Counted from the first letter of the stretch, positions 1 through 11,361 are shown. The stretch is 64,000 bases of DNA from Amoeboaphelidium occidentale (GCA_023515795.1 JALGPX010000008.1:79275-143274), one strand, 5' to 3'. Notes: a model not told the origin generated them from the letters alone. Translations and numbers: made by a program.

Positions 1-3000
1 TAATACGAACATTCAATCTATAATTGCCATGAACATAAGACCTAAAATGATGTAACAGCATAGACTTGTTGTCTCCACATTGCGGCGAAGGGCAAAAATA
101 GTTCGAGTCGAAACAAAGCTCTTCCAAATACTGGCCTAAAGCCATGTCTGTCTCTTTGTTGTAATATTGTATCAGGTGGATATCTGGCGGATGGCAGGGA
201 AGCCTGGTGGAAATATTAATGTTGCAATAGAGAATCAAAAGGTTCTGATGGTGAAATGGAGACAAAGCTTGATTTGTGTGGCTAAGTATATAATTCAAAC
301 CATCCAATATGTCTTCTGGTAAATCAATGGACGGCTCAAATTTCTGATATGAATCTTCATCTTCTGTTTGTCTCAACAAGTATTGTTTGAATTTTTCATA
401 GTCTTGATTTAAAACATTGATAAGATTTATGTCATCTGAATTACGAATTGAAATCTCTTTCTTGATCATTCTATCCAAGAGATATGGTGCAGGAAAAGTA
501 ACCGTTGGACTAATGCTAAGAGCGACAGAACGATAAGGAGCCAAATAACTTTCAAAGAGTATGCCATCTTGGAGTAATTCTGAATTATCAAGGAAGCTGT
601 ATATGGGTTGTCGGCCATCATCTCTTAGATATCCGCTTTCAAGCATCATGTTGTAATTTACCAGAGTCAACAAATCAGCAACACGTTTAATCTTTTGAAG
701 TTCTGCCTTTGAAGATCCTCCTCTAAGAATTATGGTGCATCCCTTTTCGGGAACACAATCGTCAAAATATATAACCGTTTTGGGTTTTCCTTCGCCAGAG
801 CCCTGATAGAATGTCTTCACATAAAATCTTCCACAGGTTCCAAGCTTCAAATGGTTATAACTGAGGGTGATTCTGTCAAGCGATTTGCAAATTTCAGTAT
901 TCGTACATCGACTCACTGCCTCCATTATTTGCGGTTTGACATTACTGCAGCAAATTATGTCAAACTCAAGCAAATACTCTAGTGCTACTCCAGAAACTTC
1001 CTTCTCGCACAATATGACATCCGGTTTTAGTTCGCTCATACGATGAATTAGTGAGTACAAATACTCTCTTTCTTGTTGAAGCACTGTCTCTAAAGACGTA
1101 AATCGCTTTTCTTGTGCTCGATCGTAAACAAGTGGAAAGCCAACAAGTAGTATTTTGGGATCATTCATGACTTGTTTCCGCAACATATGCTTGTGAAGAA
1201 CGTTTTTCGAGAAAACTACTCCACTCACAAACTCGCATGAATCGATTGCACCGCCCAAAATTTTCTTAATCTTCACATACTTTCTTATGTCAATATCATC
1301 ACCCTGGCGAACATGAGGCTTAACATTGTAACATACTTTCATCATCAGCTTCATGATCTCGTCTTCCCATTGATCTGCATTCTCTTGAATTGCATACTGG
1401 GAAAGCACTTGTTTTAAAAATTTTCTGACAAAGTCCAGCGCGTTAGTGTTCAGTTGTAGGACAGGTACTCCAGAACTTTGAAGATAAGATGAACTGTACA
1501 CGGCTTGGCCCTCCAGAAGCGCAGGCTGTACATCAACGTCAATAGAAAGCTTCTTTGAAAACAATGGTGATGACGGAGCAGAAACAGTTAAATCTTCCTT
1601 ATTCGCGGGAGGTATTAAGCTAGTGGCAATATCAAAAGCAATCGTCATATCTGTTGATGCAAAGATTCTCTTGTTTTCTTCTGTTTTTCTTCTGCGCTTC
1701 TTATCGTTCGTGGAAACATTTTGAGAGGAAAGGAAATGTACCAAGCTATCCGTTGGAGTATTTGATGAGTCGCTCTCCTCTGATAAAGATCCCAATTCTC
1801 TTCCTCTGAGTGGTCTAATAGTCTCATCTGCCAAAGATTCGTCTTCAGAGTCTGGAAGACCGTCATCATCTTGAGAAACATATCTGAATGGCAAATCTTC
1901 CAACCTTTCAATCATATCAGTACGGCCTTGATGGCTGGGAAAAGTAGCAAGAGGAGATGATGGCAAGCCGTGACCACTTTGATTAAATAACCTTGCGAAA
2001 GATGTTCCGCTAGTAGTAAAGAACTTTCGAAAACTATCAAAAGAATTGGCAGTTTGACTGGAATTATTTTGAATACTAACATTTGTTGATGGAATTGAAA
2101 TATTAGCGCTTGCAGACGGTGCAATAGTGGATTCAGAGGTAAAAGAATATGTTCTTGCCCATTGCTGTAAGGAGTTGGGAATATTAGCAACATCCACATT
2201 TAACGTATTGGTCAAAGTCATAGGAGTGGCGGGTTCACTCGCTTCGTATATATGATGAGTATTTTGGTATTCTAACAGCATCTTGTAGCAATAATCGCAC
2301 GTTCTAATATCCCTCTGTAGCCCTAATCTTTCGCCTGGAACAATATTACCGGCACACTTTCCACAAAAGACTTGACCGCATACTCTACAATGATGTCTTC
2401 GTCTGAAAGTAGTAAATGGCAGTTTGCACTGATGACATTCTTTGCTTATTTCATCTCTCATCCAGTAATCAGTTCTTTCCTCATTAACAGTTCTGCGTGC
2501 CTTGAATAAGTTCTGTCTCAATGCAGTATTTGCCGAGCGCAGTGAAGCAGCGGTAGAGTCTCGTCGCTTAGTCGGATATGAACTTTCATCGCTGGAAAGA
2601 CGCTCAGCGGGCTTCTTCTGTAGCGACGGAACATCCAAGTCTAAGTTCTGTTCCTGCGACAGCTCGCTAATGAAATCGTCGTCGAAACAATCACTAATGA
2701 TGAATAGTCCTTCCTTCTTTCGCCTACGCGACTGAGTATTTGATTTAGAGCTTTGAAGAGACAATTCCGGAACTGTCCGTTGATCTCTTTCATTTATAAA
2801 TTCATCGGAATCTCGTGGCAAGGCAAGAGTATTTGTGCTTGTTGCAGCAGATGTATATCCCATAATTCCAAACTTTTTCCTTTGATTACCATTCATAGAC
2901 CTCTCATAAGAAAGCGCACTATTTACCAGAGGACTGACGTGAATGGTCCTGCTCTTTGGCCTAGCTGTATTGCTGAAGATTGTTTTTGGAGATTCAGCGA

Positions 3001-3259
3001 CAGGAAGAGAATCAGTAGGAACCAGAACATCCTTGACTTTCTTGATAAAAGAACTCAGAATATTAATACTAGGGTTGACTTCCTGTGCAGCAACTTCCTG
3101 GCTTTCGACTTTGCCCCTGCTTCCTGAAACTGATGCCCGATCAGTTGGGAACTTAATACCATCAAAACTTGTATAGTCAGAAAGCCCATTTGAAGGCGCA
3201 ACCGATGAGCGAAATGATCTCCGTCCTCTTAAAGATTCTTTTTCTATATCGCTTTCCAT
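1..3259 (-). CDS. FAB1: Fab1/PIKfyve phosphatidylinositol-3-phosphate 5-kinase, N-terminal ~1,085 residues (partial)
   Basis: Makes PI(3,5)P2 on late endosomes and the vacuole. One uninterrupted minus-strand frame runs from the ATG at 3257-3259 to the left edge, so the C-terminal kinase domain lies outside the window. A FYVE zinc finger sits at about residues 266-330, with WMRD, the PI3P-binding basic patch RRRHHCRVCG, and paired cysteines ending RTCDYC. A Ser/Asn-rich linker follows. From about residue 655 there is a CCT/TCP1 chaperonin-like domain (YVKIKKILGGAIDSCEFVSG; ILCEKEVSGVALEYLLE; later GCTIILRGG), the order typical of Fab1/PIKfyve. A FYVE-less CCT gene is excluded because both modules are in the same frame. 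No intron is needed. The start lies 138 bp downstream of the TAF4 stop on the same strand. Identity is secure; only the missing 3' part cannot be checked. Confidence 0.95.
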   Translation of the reverse strand, partial: MESDIEKESLRGRRSFRSSVAPSNGLSDYTSFDGIKFPTDRASVSGSRGKVESQEVAAQEVNPSINILSSFIKKVKDVLVPTDSLPVAESPKTIFSNTARPKSRTIHVSPLVNSALSYERSMNGNQRKKFGIMGYTSAATSTNTLALPRDSDEFINERDQRTVPELSLQSSKSNTQSRRRKKEGLFIISDCFDDDFISELSQEQNLDLDVPSLQKKPAERLSSDESSYPTKRRDSTAASLRSANTALRQNLFKARRTVNEERTDYWMRDEISKECHQCKLPFTTFRRRHHCRVCGQVFCGKCAGNIVPGERLGLQRDIRTCDYCYKMLLEYQNTHHIYEASEPATPMTLTNTLNVDVANIPNSLQQWARTYSFTSESTIAPSASANISIPSTNVSIQNNSSQTANSFDSFRKFFTTSGTSFARLFNQSGHGLPSSPLATFPSHQGRTDMIERLEDLPFRYVSQDDDGLPDSEDESLADETIRPLRGRELGSLSEESDSSNTPTDSLVHFLSSQNVSTNDKKRRRKTEENKRIFASTDMTIAFDIATSLIPPANKEDLTVSAPSSPLFSKKLSIDVDVQPALLEGQAVYSSSYLQSSGVPVLQLNTNALDFVRKFLKQVLSQYAIQENADQWEDEIMKLMMKVCYNVKPHVRQGDDIDIRKYVKIKKILGGAIDSCEFVSGVVFSKNVLHKHMLRKQVMNDPKILLVGFPLVYDRAQEKRFTSLETVLQQEREYLYSLIHRMSELKPDVILCEKEVSGVALEYLLEFDIICCSNVKPQIMEAVSRCTNTEICKSLDRITLSYNHLKLGTCGRFYVKTFYQGSGEGKPKTVIYFDDCVPEKGCTIILRGGSSKAELQKIKRVADLLTLVNYNMMLESGYLRDDGRQPIYSFLDNSELLQDGILFESYLAPYRSVALSISPTVTFPAPYLLDRMIKKEISIRNSDDINLINVLNQDYEKFKQYLLRQTEDEDSYQKFEPSIDLPEDILDGLNYILSHTNQALSPFHHQNLLILYCNINISTRLPCHPPDIHLIQYYNKETDMALGQYLEELCFDSNYFCPSPQCGDNKSMLLHHFRSYVHGNYRLNVRI

Positions 3260-3397
3260 AATTCAAATTCGTTACAATTTTCAAATGAGAAAAAGCCACC
3301 CATAAAATCTTGGGACAAGACAGAAATTCCCAGTTTCAAACAGCCATGCTGAAATAATTCTACACAAAAATCCCTTGCTGCAGAGTTACGATGATAT

Positions 3398-5227
3398 TTA
3401 TTCATTAGACTTCTGCAAAGAGGCATAGGCGCGTATGAGCACGCCAGACTTCCTCAACTTTTGCCAGCTTCCTTCTCTGGATTTATCGAGCCTCAATGCA
3501 AACATTAAATCTGACGTTTGAACCCTTCTGTTATCCAAAGTCTTTTTTCTGATCTCAGGTCGAGGCAGACCAAATCCTGTTAAAGTTGAGGACTCTTTAG
3601 CATCTTTAGCGGACTTATTCGCATCTCCCTTGTTCCCAGAGTCAGCCAATTGATCATTCGAGGCATTTTTGTCAGTAGCATTAATATCATTACTATTTAA
3701 AGTTCCAGTCATCATCCATGAATACTTTGGATCGATACCCACGGCTTGCAATGCTGTTACATTAGTTTGACGAGCCCTGATGGCTTGATCGTCTCTTTCT
3801 TTCCAGTAATCTTTCTCCTTTCCTTTCTTCTTCTTTGTGTCTTTCTCCTCTTCTTCGGCTTCAGGCTCATCAAGTTTTGTAACTTGAGCTTCTTCCTCAA
3901 CTCCAGCTTCTAGAATTGCGTTCCTTCCTTCGTCGCTAACAGAGCCTTTAAGAGTGTTCAAAGCCAATTTAATTTCCTTGTTCTTCTCAAAGCGTTCCAA
4001 CCAAACCAGAGGACGTTTAACTGCACCAATACGACTTCTTCTACCTTCCAATTCTGTTTTAGTCCCAGAAATAGCACACTCTCCATCAACTAATCCGATA
4101 TCCCATCGTTCTCTGGAAACTTCGACACGATATTTGCTAGCTCTGATAGATTGCTGAAGCAAAACCTTTAGCCTCTGTTTCAGAGCCATACTCAAAAATG
4201 CATCTATATCACTAGCGACGTTCTTTAAACCGCAAACTTTTGCAACGCGACGAACTCTTGTTTGCAAAGGGCCAATTGGATCAACAAATGTTTGCGATGG
4301 ACCTTCTTCGTCGTATTCTTCCATTTCAGATTCAGAGCTCTCCCCATAATTTCCAGCCTTTCCATGTGAATGTTCCAAATCCCTCATCATCATTTCAGAC
4401 TCAGCTGTCAAGTCGACACCAGCAAATTTGATCACATCTTGTAAATTTGAAGGATCAATAGCCGCTTCATTCGCAGGTAAATTCTGTACAGAACTGTCTT
4501 TCTGAACTTTTGGTTGCGCTACTGGTTCTTGGGGCGTTGGTGCTTGTGGAGGAGCATTAGCAGGTTCAGCTTTAGGAAGACGTCTCAAGTTGACCGATCC
4601 GGCAGATGTTTGCATATCATTAAAACTTGCAGCCTGTTGCTGTTGTTGTTGCTGCTGCATCTGTTGCTTCTGAAGAATTTGCCTTTGTACTTGCTTCATG
4701 TGTGCTGATAATTTTGCGTAAGCTTCGTTCCCAACCAATTCCATCAGCCTTGCTTGGAAGATTTCGTTGCTGACCATCTTTCTCGTGAGCGCGTTAAATA
4801 ATTCAATAAATAAGTTCGTATTCTCAGGGCTCATTTTGCATAAAAAGTTGAATAGGTATTCACGAATTGGACTGTTCAGTGGCAAAAGCTGCTGTCTCGG
4901 CTGAGCGCCACGGCTAGGCTGCGCTGCGGCTTGAGGATATTGCTGCTGCTGCTGTTGAGTCTGCATTTGAATGAACTGCTGCAATTCGTCCTGGCTCGAG
5001 CTTACAGACGTTCCAAATTGTTGCTGCTGCTCTTGCATTGATGCTCTGCCAGCCATTTGGTCCAAACTCATTTGTAGCCCAGACGAAGCGGAACCCATAA
5101 GCATGCTTTGTAAATCCAAACTAGCCTGTCTAGGTTGCTGCTGTTGTTGCGGCTGTTGTTGCATCTGCTGGCGAGATCTCTGGTTGAGCATACGCTCCAA
5201 TTGATCATCGAGGCGATCGTCTGACAT
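3398..5227 (-). CDS. TAF4: TFIID subunit TAF4
   Basis: General transcription factor TFIID subunit that pairs with TAF12 through a histone fold. The 609-residue frame starts MSDDRLDDQLERMLN; an in-frame ATG 33 nt upstream (5258-5260) would add 11 residues and I consider it less likely. The N-terminal half is rich in polyglutamine. Around residues 125-185 is a helical segment (SPIREYLFNFLCKMSPENTN) resembling a TAFH-like domain. From about residue 260 the TAF4-specific block appears: LQDVIKFAGVDLTAESEMMM, then VASDIDAFLSMALKQRLKVL, followed by a charged KKKKGKEKDYW region and an Arg/Lys-rich C terminus containing SDLMFALRLDKS, all typical of the TAF4 C-terminal family. No intron is needed. It lies between the P5B ATPase and FAB1, all on the minus strand. 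Confidence 0.88.
   Translation of the reverse strand: MSDDRLDDQLERMLNQRSRQQMQQQPQQQQQPRQASLDLQSMLMGSASSGLQMSLDQMAGRASMQEQQQQFGTSVSSSQDELQQFIQMQTQQQQQQYPQAAAQPSRGAQPRQQLLPLNSPIREYLFNFLCKMSPENTNLFIELFNALTRKMVSNEIFQARLMELVGNEAYAKLSAHMKQVQRQILQKQQMQQQQQQQQAASFNDMQTSAGSVNLRRLPKAEPANAPPQAPTPQEPVAQPKVQKDSSVQNLPANEAAIDPSNLQDVIKFAGVDLTAESEMMMRDLEHSHGKAGNYGESSESEMEEYDEEGPSQTFVDPIGPLQTRVRRVAKVCGLKNVASDIDAFLSMALKQRLKVLLQQSIRASKYRVEVSRERWDIGLVDGECAISGTKTELEGRRSRIGAVKRPLVWLERFEKNKEIKLALNTLKGSVSDEGRNAILEAGVEEEAQVTKLDEPEAEEEEKDTKKKKGKEKDYWKERDDQAIRARQTNVTALQAVGIDPKYSWMMTGTLNSNDINATDKNASNDQLADSGNKGDANKSAKDAKESSTLTGFGLPRPEIRKKTLDNRRVQTSDLMFALRLDKSREGSWQKLRKSGVLIRAYASLQKSNE
4620..5170 (-). repeat. Polyglutamine-coding CAG/CAA tracts in TAF4
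   Basis: Three separate runs of glutamine codons on the minus strand (about 4630-4670, 4940-4975 and 5130-5170) mix CAG and CAA. They encode Q-rich stretches in the N-terminal half of TAF4. The mixed codons suggest selected low-complexity protein sequence rather than a fresh microsatellite expansion. Confidence 0.8.
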
Positions 5228-5323
5228 CTTATTATCAAAAATCGAAGTTCTAAAGCGCAATAATCTGCAATACGTTCAGACGTTTCACATTAAGATTTAA
5301 GTACCTTGTTGAAGCATAAATAT

Positions 5324-8300
5324 TTATTCCGCAACTTCATCATCAATGGTCTCACTGACGACTTTGTATCTCTTTCGCTTTTTCAGCGCTTTCCATCTGC
5401 CATTCATAAACCACTGTGAAAAGGACTCTCTAATGTACGGGTTTTCAATTTTGCGTTTTGTATAAAAAGTGCTTCCTATAAGCCTGTTTAAAAACGGAAA
5501 GAATGCTCGTTCACCAAAGTAAACCAACACAAAATTAACGGCCGCAGCTACAATTATAACAATTTTGTGTAGATCTGAAAGTGGTTCCAGGCCTAGAGTC
5601 TGAGCAGTCCAAGGATCTGGAAACAGGACAAAGTACGTGCACAAAGCTACCAACAAAATAATTGCCATAACAAGTTGTGAGTTGGTCATCAAACTAGCCC
5701 TAAATGGTTTTCCAACGCTGAAGATAATCGCAACCCAAATGTATTGGTAGCAAGAGAACAAGAATAGTATCGTATTTTCGTAACTTGTTGTATCATTTAA
5801 ATCGCATTCTTCGTGCTCTTGAGGAGTTGGATTAACGAGCTTTGCATAGAAATAAATAGCAACTTGAAATATTATCATTATTGTAATGCAACCAATAAGA
5901 GATAGAAGAACTTTTCTCGATACTAAACTTGCAGTCGGTCTTCGGTGATATATTTCGATGCTGGCTTCTGTTCTTCCCATAAATAAAGCAAGCGGCAAAA
6001 TCAAGAACAAGTCGATGAATAAGTATTGAAAGTCGCCCATATTCTGGCAAAGAGTGTAATTCAATCCAACGGTGCAGAACTGAATTAAACTGTAGGCAGC
6101 CATGTACTTGAAGCAAGAGAAGCTGGTCACAAGGGCAGCTCTTCCTTCTCTTATAACTTTTAATATACACTCTACGTTGCTAGAGCGTGAAGTAAACGGG
6201 GCAGCGACAGAAGCTTCTGCCTCTGACAAAGACACACCCACGTCGGCAGCTTTAAGTGCTCCACAATCATTGGCTCCATCTCCGCACATTCCAACGCAGA
6301 AATCAATAGCTTGAAGTCTTTCAATGAGTTCCAGTTTTTGATCTGGTGCCATTCTAGCATAAACTTTACATTTCACGAGCATTCTTTCAATTGTATCTTT
6401 GGGGAAGTTCTCCAACAAGTAATCAAAAAGATCTCCAGGTACAGCCAGCACATAATCTGGTTTTGTAAGGTCATGATCATCATGAATAGATAATGTGACT
6501 GACGAGGGTCTCTTTAAGAGATCAACATTTGACGTAGTTGACCTTATCGATGTTTCTGTTCGATAGCGCCTGAAAGAAACTGGAGTTCCAGACCGATATC
6601 GGCTAAAGCTGGAATCCTGAGAAAAATTCAAAGGCAAAAGAGTTCTGGGATCCAAGATTAGCCTTTCATCGTCTATCGCTTTCCACACAACAGTTTTAGA
6701 AGATGCTTCTTCGTCAACAAATGAAGCGTAGTAGACAATTGAGTCTGCAGGCACTAAACCACAAAGCTTTGCAACACTCACCGCTGTCAGGATATTGTCA
6801 CCTGTGCACATGACATCTCTAATCTTGGCGTTATGAAGCACAGAAAGGACAGATGCTGTCTCTCGTTTGAGTTTGTTTTCGAAAACGAGAAATCCCATGA
6901 AATGCAAATCACTTTCAAAATCTTCTCTCTCCGCTTTTTGAGCTTTGTACCAACTGAGCCCAGGTAGATATTTTCCCGCCAAAGCTAAAACACGGTACCC
7001 TAAATGAGCATAATGCGAAAGTAATTCTTCAAAATCTTCGGGAAGGGAACTTTGGCGACAAATATACTTGATAGTCTCAGGAGCACCTTTGACATAAGTG
7101 AACAGCAGATCACTATCCCATTGCTTAACAACAACTGACATTCTTCTGAGAGCCGACACAAATTCAAAAGTTCTCACTATTCCCAATTCAACGTGCTCTG
7201 TCTCAGGCGTCCTGCTTTCCTTCGGCACTTTCCCGGAGGATTGCAAAATTAAATTAATATCAAGTTTGTGTGAGCTCTTTGGCCTCACTATAATAGGAGC
7301 AGCAGAAGCGCCATCATGACACTCATCTAATTCCCAATTTATAAACTCAAACATTTTCAAGTCCATAGGATCTCCAATTAATTCTCCATGAACTCTTTTA
7401 AGCGAATGACATGTTGCAAGGGCATAAAGTAGAGGCGGTATGCGATTACTTTCGGTAAATTGGTCCGAAGTTTTGATCAGCTGGACTGCTTCTTGTTCAC
7501 TAGCAGACTGGGATACCTGACTCAATTGGGTACCATTTGAAATAAGATCCGTAAAGAACGGCGGCTTGCTAGGCCCATCGGAAGTAGATGCACTTACTCC
7601 TAGAACATCAAGACCTTCTTCTGTTAATGTTCCCGTTTTATCAAAAACCAACATGTCAAGTTTACCACAAACATTGACTCTCGGAGGAGATATACAATAA
7701 ATATTTTCTTTCTTCAATCTACCAATAGCGAAACTTGTTCCAATAGACATGGCAGCGGGAAGAGCTGGCGGTATGACAATCGTTATTAAATCAAGCGCTC
7801 TTATTACAATCAAATCCCAAGGTACTTTGATTTTTATAAACCAGATTAATGTCAACAAGAAACCGCAAGTTGCTATTAACCCAAGCACGCCAAGAAATTT
7901 GAATGAATCTTCATAAAATTGAAACTTGTTTGGTTTGGGGAACATCATCGATCTCACTAAAGAACCTTTTGTCGTATTGAACCCAGTTCTTACCGCCATC
8001 GCTAGAGCCTGCGTAGACGGAAGTCCTTCTAAATTAGAACCACGAACTCTAACAATCTTGGTGCCTCCGAACAAGTAGTACTTGGAGTTAATATCGGTCG
8101 AAGTATTCATTGTACTCAAATCTAGATCGCTTGCTGGAGTTTTAAAGACAGGAACGGCTTCACCAGTCAACATAGACTCATTTACAATGCAGTCTCCTGA
8201 AATAAGAACAGAATCACAAGGTAATATGTGAACATTCTCAGATATCTCATACAAATCTCCAGGTACAATATCTTCTGAGCAAACATCTTTCCAGACACCA

Positions 8301-9316
8301 TTTCTAAACACATTCAGTCTGCATTCAAAATGAGACAGTTCTCTCAATCTATCAATGTTCTAAAAATAAGCACATTAATCTCTTTGAAAGAAAGAATTTA
8401 CCCGCTTGCTATCCAATAGTGCCATGGTCGACGAAACAATGGAAATGATAAAGATGCATGTCGCGTAATAGTAGTAGGACTCAAAACACCAAAGTATCAC
8501 GGAGAAAACCTGAAAAATATAAAAGGGATGCAGTATTTCATCCATAAGTAACTTAAAGATTCCAGGATCAGGAATGTTGATATTATTCGGTCCAAACACG
8601 GCGAGCTTTTCATCGATCTCCACAGAACGCAGACCACAGAGGGCCTCGTGTACAGATTGAGCAAAGCAGTTCTTCCATGTCGTATTCTCTACATATGTGC
8701 CATAAAATGGGTTCAGAATGAAAGTTATGCACCGGTAATTAAAGTGATAAATATTCAGCGAATGTGTCTCATCGATGGTCCCATGGGAGTATGGGGACTG
8801 ATCAGGCCTCGGAGTAAAGGGAACATTGTGGTTCAGTATCGACTTGAAAACATTCTTGATATCAATACCAAAGTATTCCCTTTGCACAACAATGATCTGC
8901 TCTTCTTTCCAGTCATTCCTAGCGTAGATCAGCGTGGCCTCCTTCAATGGCACAACCCTGGCGCAAAGAAAGAGATATAATCTAGGAAACCATCTACAGA
9001 AAAGATACAGAAACCCTCCAGTAAGAATGCAGCCAACGTAGTAAATGTTGAGCAAATATCCAACCAAGCGATAACCTGTAAATTCTGCCTTGAGATCATC
9101 TTCCAAGTAAATAATTTGCTTTTTAGGTGAAGTATCCACAAATAAGCTGGACTCGTCATTTCCCGGAGACACTCCAGAAGAATGCAGAAGGGCTTCTCCT
9201 GGTAAATCGTAATGCGAAACTACCGGCGAGGGCATTTTTAACACGGAGCTTTTCCGCCTCTTTGAAGGATTATCATATATAGAGCTTCCTTGTTCGTATT
9301 CACTCTCGCTGTCCAT
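5324..9316 (-). CDS. P5B-type cation-transporting ATPase (ATP13A2/Ypk9 family)
   Basis: Lysosomal/vacuolar P5B ATPase; characterised members export polyamines. Two exons: 9316-8402 and 8359-5324, joined by a 42-nt intron (8401-8360, GTAAAT..TTTTAG) that gives DSKR|NIDRLREL, as expected for the family; the product is about 1,316 residues. Landmarks: N-terminal hydrophobic hairpin (YLLNIYYVGCILTGG), actuator TGEAVPV, the P5B signature PPALP in TM4 (about residue 503; P5A has PPELP), phosphorylation motif DKTGTLTEEG (about 545), and hinge CGDGANDCGAL (about 998), then the C-terminal transmembrane helices. All catalytic residues I can check are present. The subfamily call is firm because of PPALP; which of the ATP13A2-5-like groups it belongs to is not decided. 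The start ATG at 9314-9316 faces a 320-bp gap shared with the next plus-strand gene. Confidence 0.95.
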
Positions 9317-9638
9317 GCCTGTGCTTTCAAAGAGTTTCTAAGGTGTCGATTGGCCGATCTTGCAAGAAAAAAATTTGAAGCTCGTTTGATACTCAACCTT
9401 GACCCTGAAGTCTGAGCAGTTTTCCAGCTGCTGTTCGAAGGAAGCTGGGAAATGATCTCTATTACATGGTTCTGGTAGCAGAGTAGGTCAAGCCTTGATA
9501 CTTCCTGCATGTTGTTGAAGTGATCGGTGAGGTTGAGCCAGAAATGCTTGATATGGCGCGCCGAAACACTCCCAACAGTTTAAAACCGCGCTTTAAACTT
9601 CAAGGTCACCCTTTTAGAAGCTTCGCATAGTGGATCAA
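9317..9638. other. Divergent intergenic region between the P5B ATPase and an unknown gene
   Basis: About 320 bp separating two divergent starts. I see no RNA gene or repeat. A 90-codon minus-strand frame begins at 9510 with an ATG and runs into the ATPase first exon in another frame. Its first 35 codons read like ordinary protein but match nothing I know, so it is not called. A GGCGCGCC palindrome lies near 9557. Confidence 0.5.
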
Positions 9639-10322
9639 ATGGTTTTCTTGTTTCAAATTCAAAGCATGAATTATCAGTTCGAAATAACTTCTTCCGCTTA
9701 CGCATATACCGAGTCCCCATCTCATAAGCAGCCTTTAAAGGATTTACGCTCGGGAAGTATTAAAGAGAATGAACAGTTATTGTTTCAACTGCCATCATCT
9801 ATAGAATCTGACAGACCAGAACATCGCTGTGCAAATAGTCGAGAAGAACTGGTTCTCTACTTAAGTCAGCAACAAATCCAAGAAAAGCTGTCTAAAAGGA
9901 ACTATGGCGGTGTCTTGTCTGAACAATTCGCTTCGTGGCTGGATAAAGAAACATTAGAGGTTAGCTTGTGGTATCATGAACACGAGCACGGCACAAAAAG
10001 CATCAAAGACTTAGAAGCATTTAGGCCTTTATTAAATGATCCACTACGATGCGATCACTGCATGCCAACAGGTTATGATGGGTTGCTTGGTGTTCGATGT
10101 GTCCGAGATACAGAAAGCGTTTCAACTGAAAATATGAAAGTTTTAACTCTATGGCTTCCTGTTAGATATCCTGAACTGAATTTTCCTGGTACGCAAGATA
10201 TGCAGAATGAGTTGCATTTGTTAAGACAGCCAGGAAAACGCATCTACACTGAGGGCTACTCTGAAATTCAAACTGAATGCGGGCATGCAGTATTTCTTTG
10301 CCACGTAAGTTTGATAAGTTGA
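9639..10322 (+). CDS. Hypothetical protein of about 227 residues
   Basis: Open frame from an ATG at 9639 (or 9666, [10 protein letters not shown]) to TGA at 10320-10322. I do not recognise the family. The protein is soluble-looking, with no signal peptide or membrane segment, and has an acidic/polar N-terminal third, a central helical part ([20 protein letters not shown]), a Cys/His cluster [11 protein letters not shown] and CECGH-like [11 protein letters not shown] near the end. These could bind a metal, but the spacing fits no standard finger. The last codons contain a perfect 5' splice site (CAC|GTAAGT at 10303). Splicing to the next AG would enter the NAXD coding region out of frame, so I keep the unspliced stop. 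It ends only 35 bp before the NAXD start, on the same strand. Confidence 0.55.
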   Translation: MVFLFQIQSMNYQFEITSSAYAYTESPSHKQPLKDLRSGSIKENEQLLFQLPSSIESDRPEHRCANSREELVLYLSQQQIQEKLSKRNYGGVLSEQFASWLDKETLEVSLWYHEHEHGTKSIKDLEAFRPLLNDPLRCDHCMPTGYDGLLGVRCVRDTESVSTENMKVLTLWLPVRYPELNFPGTQDMQNELHLLRQPGKRIYTEGYSEIQTECGHAVFLCHVSLIS

Positions 10323-10357
10323 TTTGCAAAAGGCGTATGCTTAATCGTCTTAATAGA

Positions 10358-11361
10358 ATGAGTTACATAAAAGATTTCAAAAAGGCTCTTCCGCCCATGG
10401 ACAAACACATGCACAAAGGACAAGCAGGAAGAATCGGTGTTATCGGAGGAAGTGAAGAGTATACTGGTGCTCCTTATTTTGCAGCAAAAAGCTCATTGTT
10501 ACTGGTATTTATGCTAAAAGTATGAATCTTATAGCGTACTAGGGTGCTGACTTGGTGCATGTGTTCTGTGATGTAGCTGCTGCGCCTGTTATCAAGTCGT
10601 ATTCACCTGACCTTATCGTTCATCCATTCATCAACTGTGGAAAATATGCGACGGTGACATCCAAGTATTTTACAAACGTTGACCATTGGTATATAAATTG
10701 GCTAAGTCGCTTACATGCTTTGCTTGTTGGACCAGGCATGGGAAGAGAGTACTTCATGATGGAGACAGTAATGAAATTTGTGAAACACGCAATGGACGCT
10801 AAATTGCCTTTGATATTCGATGCAGACGGGCTGCACATGTTGCAAAAGTTCCCAGAATTACTTGACGGATATTCTAACGTGGTTCTAACGCCGAATATCG
10901 CAGAGTTCAGAAGTCTATGTGAATCCCGCCAGATACACTCAGACACTGAAACAGCTATAAACGAATTAAGTGCCACTTTCAATAATGCAATTATTGTACT
11001 GAAGGGTGCCACAGACATTATAGCTCAGGGGAATAACGGTAATTTGTAGTAGGTTGCGCTTATTATGATAGTTTTGAAAAATGATGAAACTGGATCTTTG
11101 AGGCGTGTTGGCGGTCAAGGAGATATCTTGAGCGGGACAATTGCGACCTTTGTAGCGTGGCTAGATCTTTACAAAAAGAGGACTTCTGACGAGAACTGTG
11201 AGATAGACCATAGTTTAACAAGAATGCATGCTTGTTTCGCAGCGAGTTCAGTAGTGAAAAGAGCTTCATACATAACTTTCCAAGAAAAGACGAGGCATAT
11301 GCTTGCTTCGGATGTACTAGAGAATGTTCCAAATAGCTTTGATGAAGTGTTTGATGAATAG
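10358..11361 (+). CDS. NAXD: ATP-dependent (S)-NAD(P)H-hydrate dehydratase
   Basis: Repairs hydrated NADH/NADPH by ATP-dependent dehydration. Three exons: 10358-10504, 10543-11038 and 11072-11361, with introns of 38 nt (GTATTT..ACTAG) and 33 nt (GTAATT..GATAG); product about 310 residues. Splicing restores family motifs: [20 protein letters not shown], then [16 protein letters not shown] across intron 1; [25 protein letters not shown]; and [15 protein letters not shown] across intron 2, followed by [13 protein letters not shown], the ribokinase-like nucleotide-binding loop. The first ATG could also be 10337, seven codons upstream in frame. Length is close to the yeast enzyme. There is no fused NAXE epimerase domain. 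The 5' leader probably lies inside the preceding gene. Confidence 0.93.

Noticed and set aside
2502-3176. Plus-strand frames of 77-124 codons opposite FAB1
   Set aside because: They overlap the uninterrupted FYVE-containing frame on the other strand and have repetitive, non-family composition.
4514-5204. Leu- and Cys-rich plus-strand frames opposite TAF4
   Set aside because: They are antisense readings of CAG/CAA glutamine tracts and have no independent start context.
11039-11052. A 14-nt GT..AG segment as the second NAXD intron
   Set aside because: Too short to be spliced; the 33-nt choice ending at 11071 restores the conserved family sequence.
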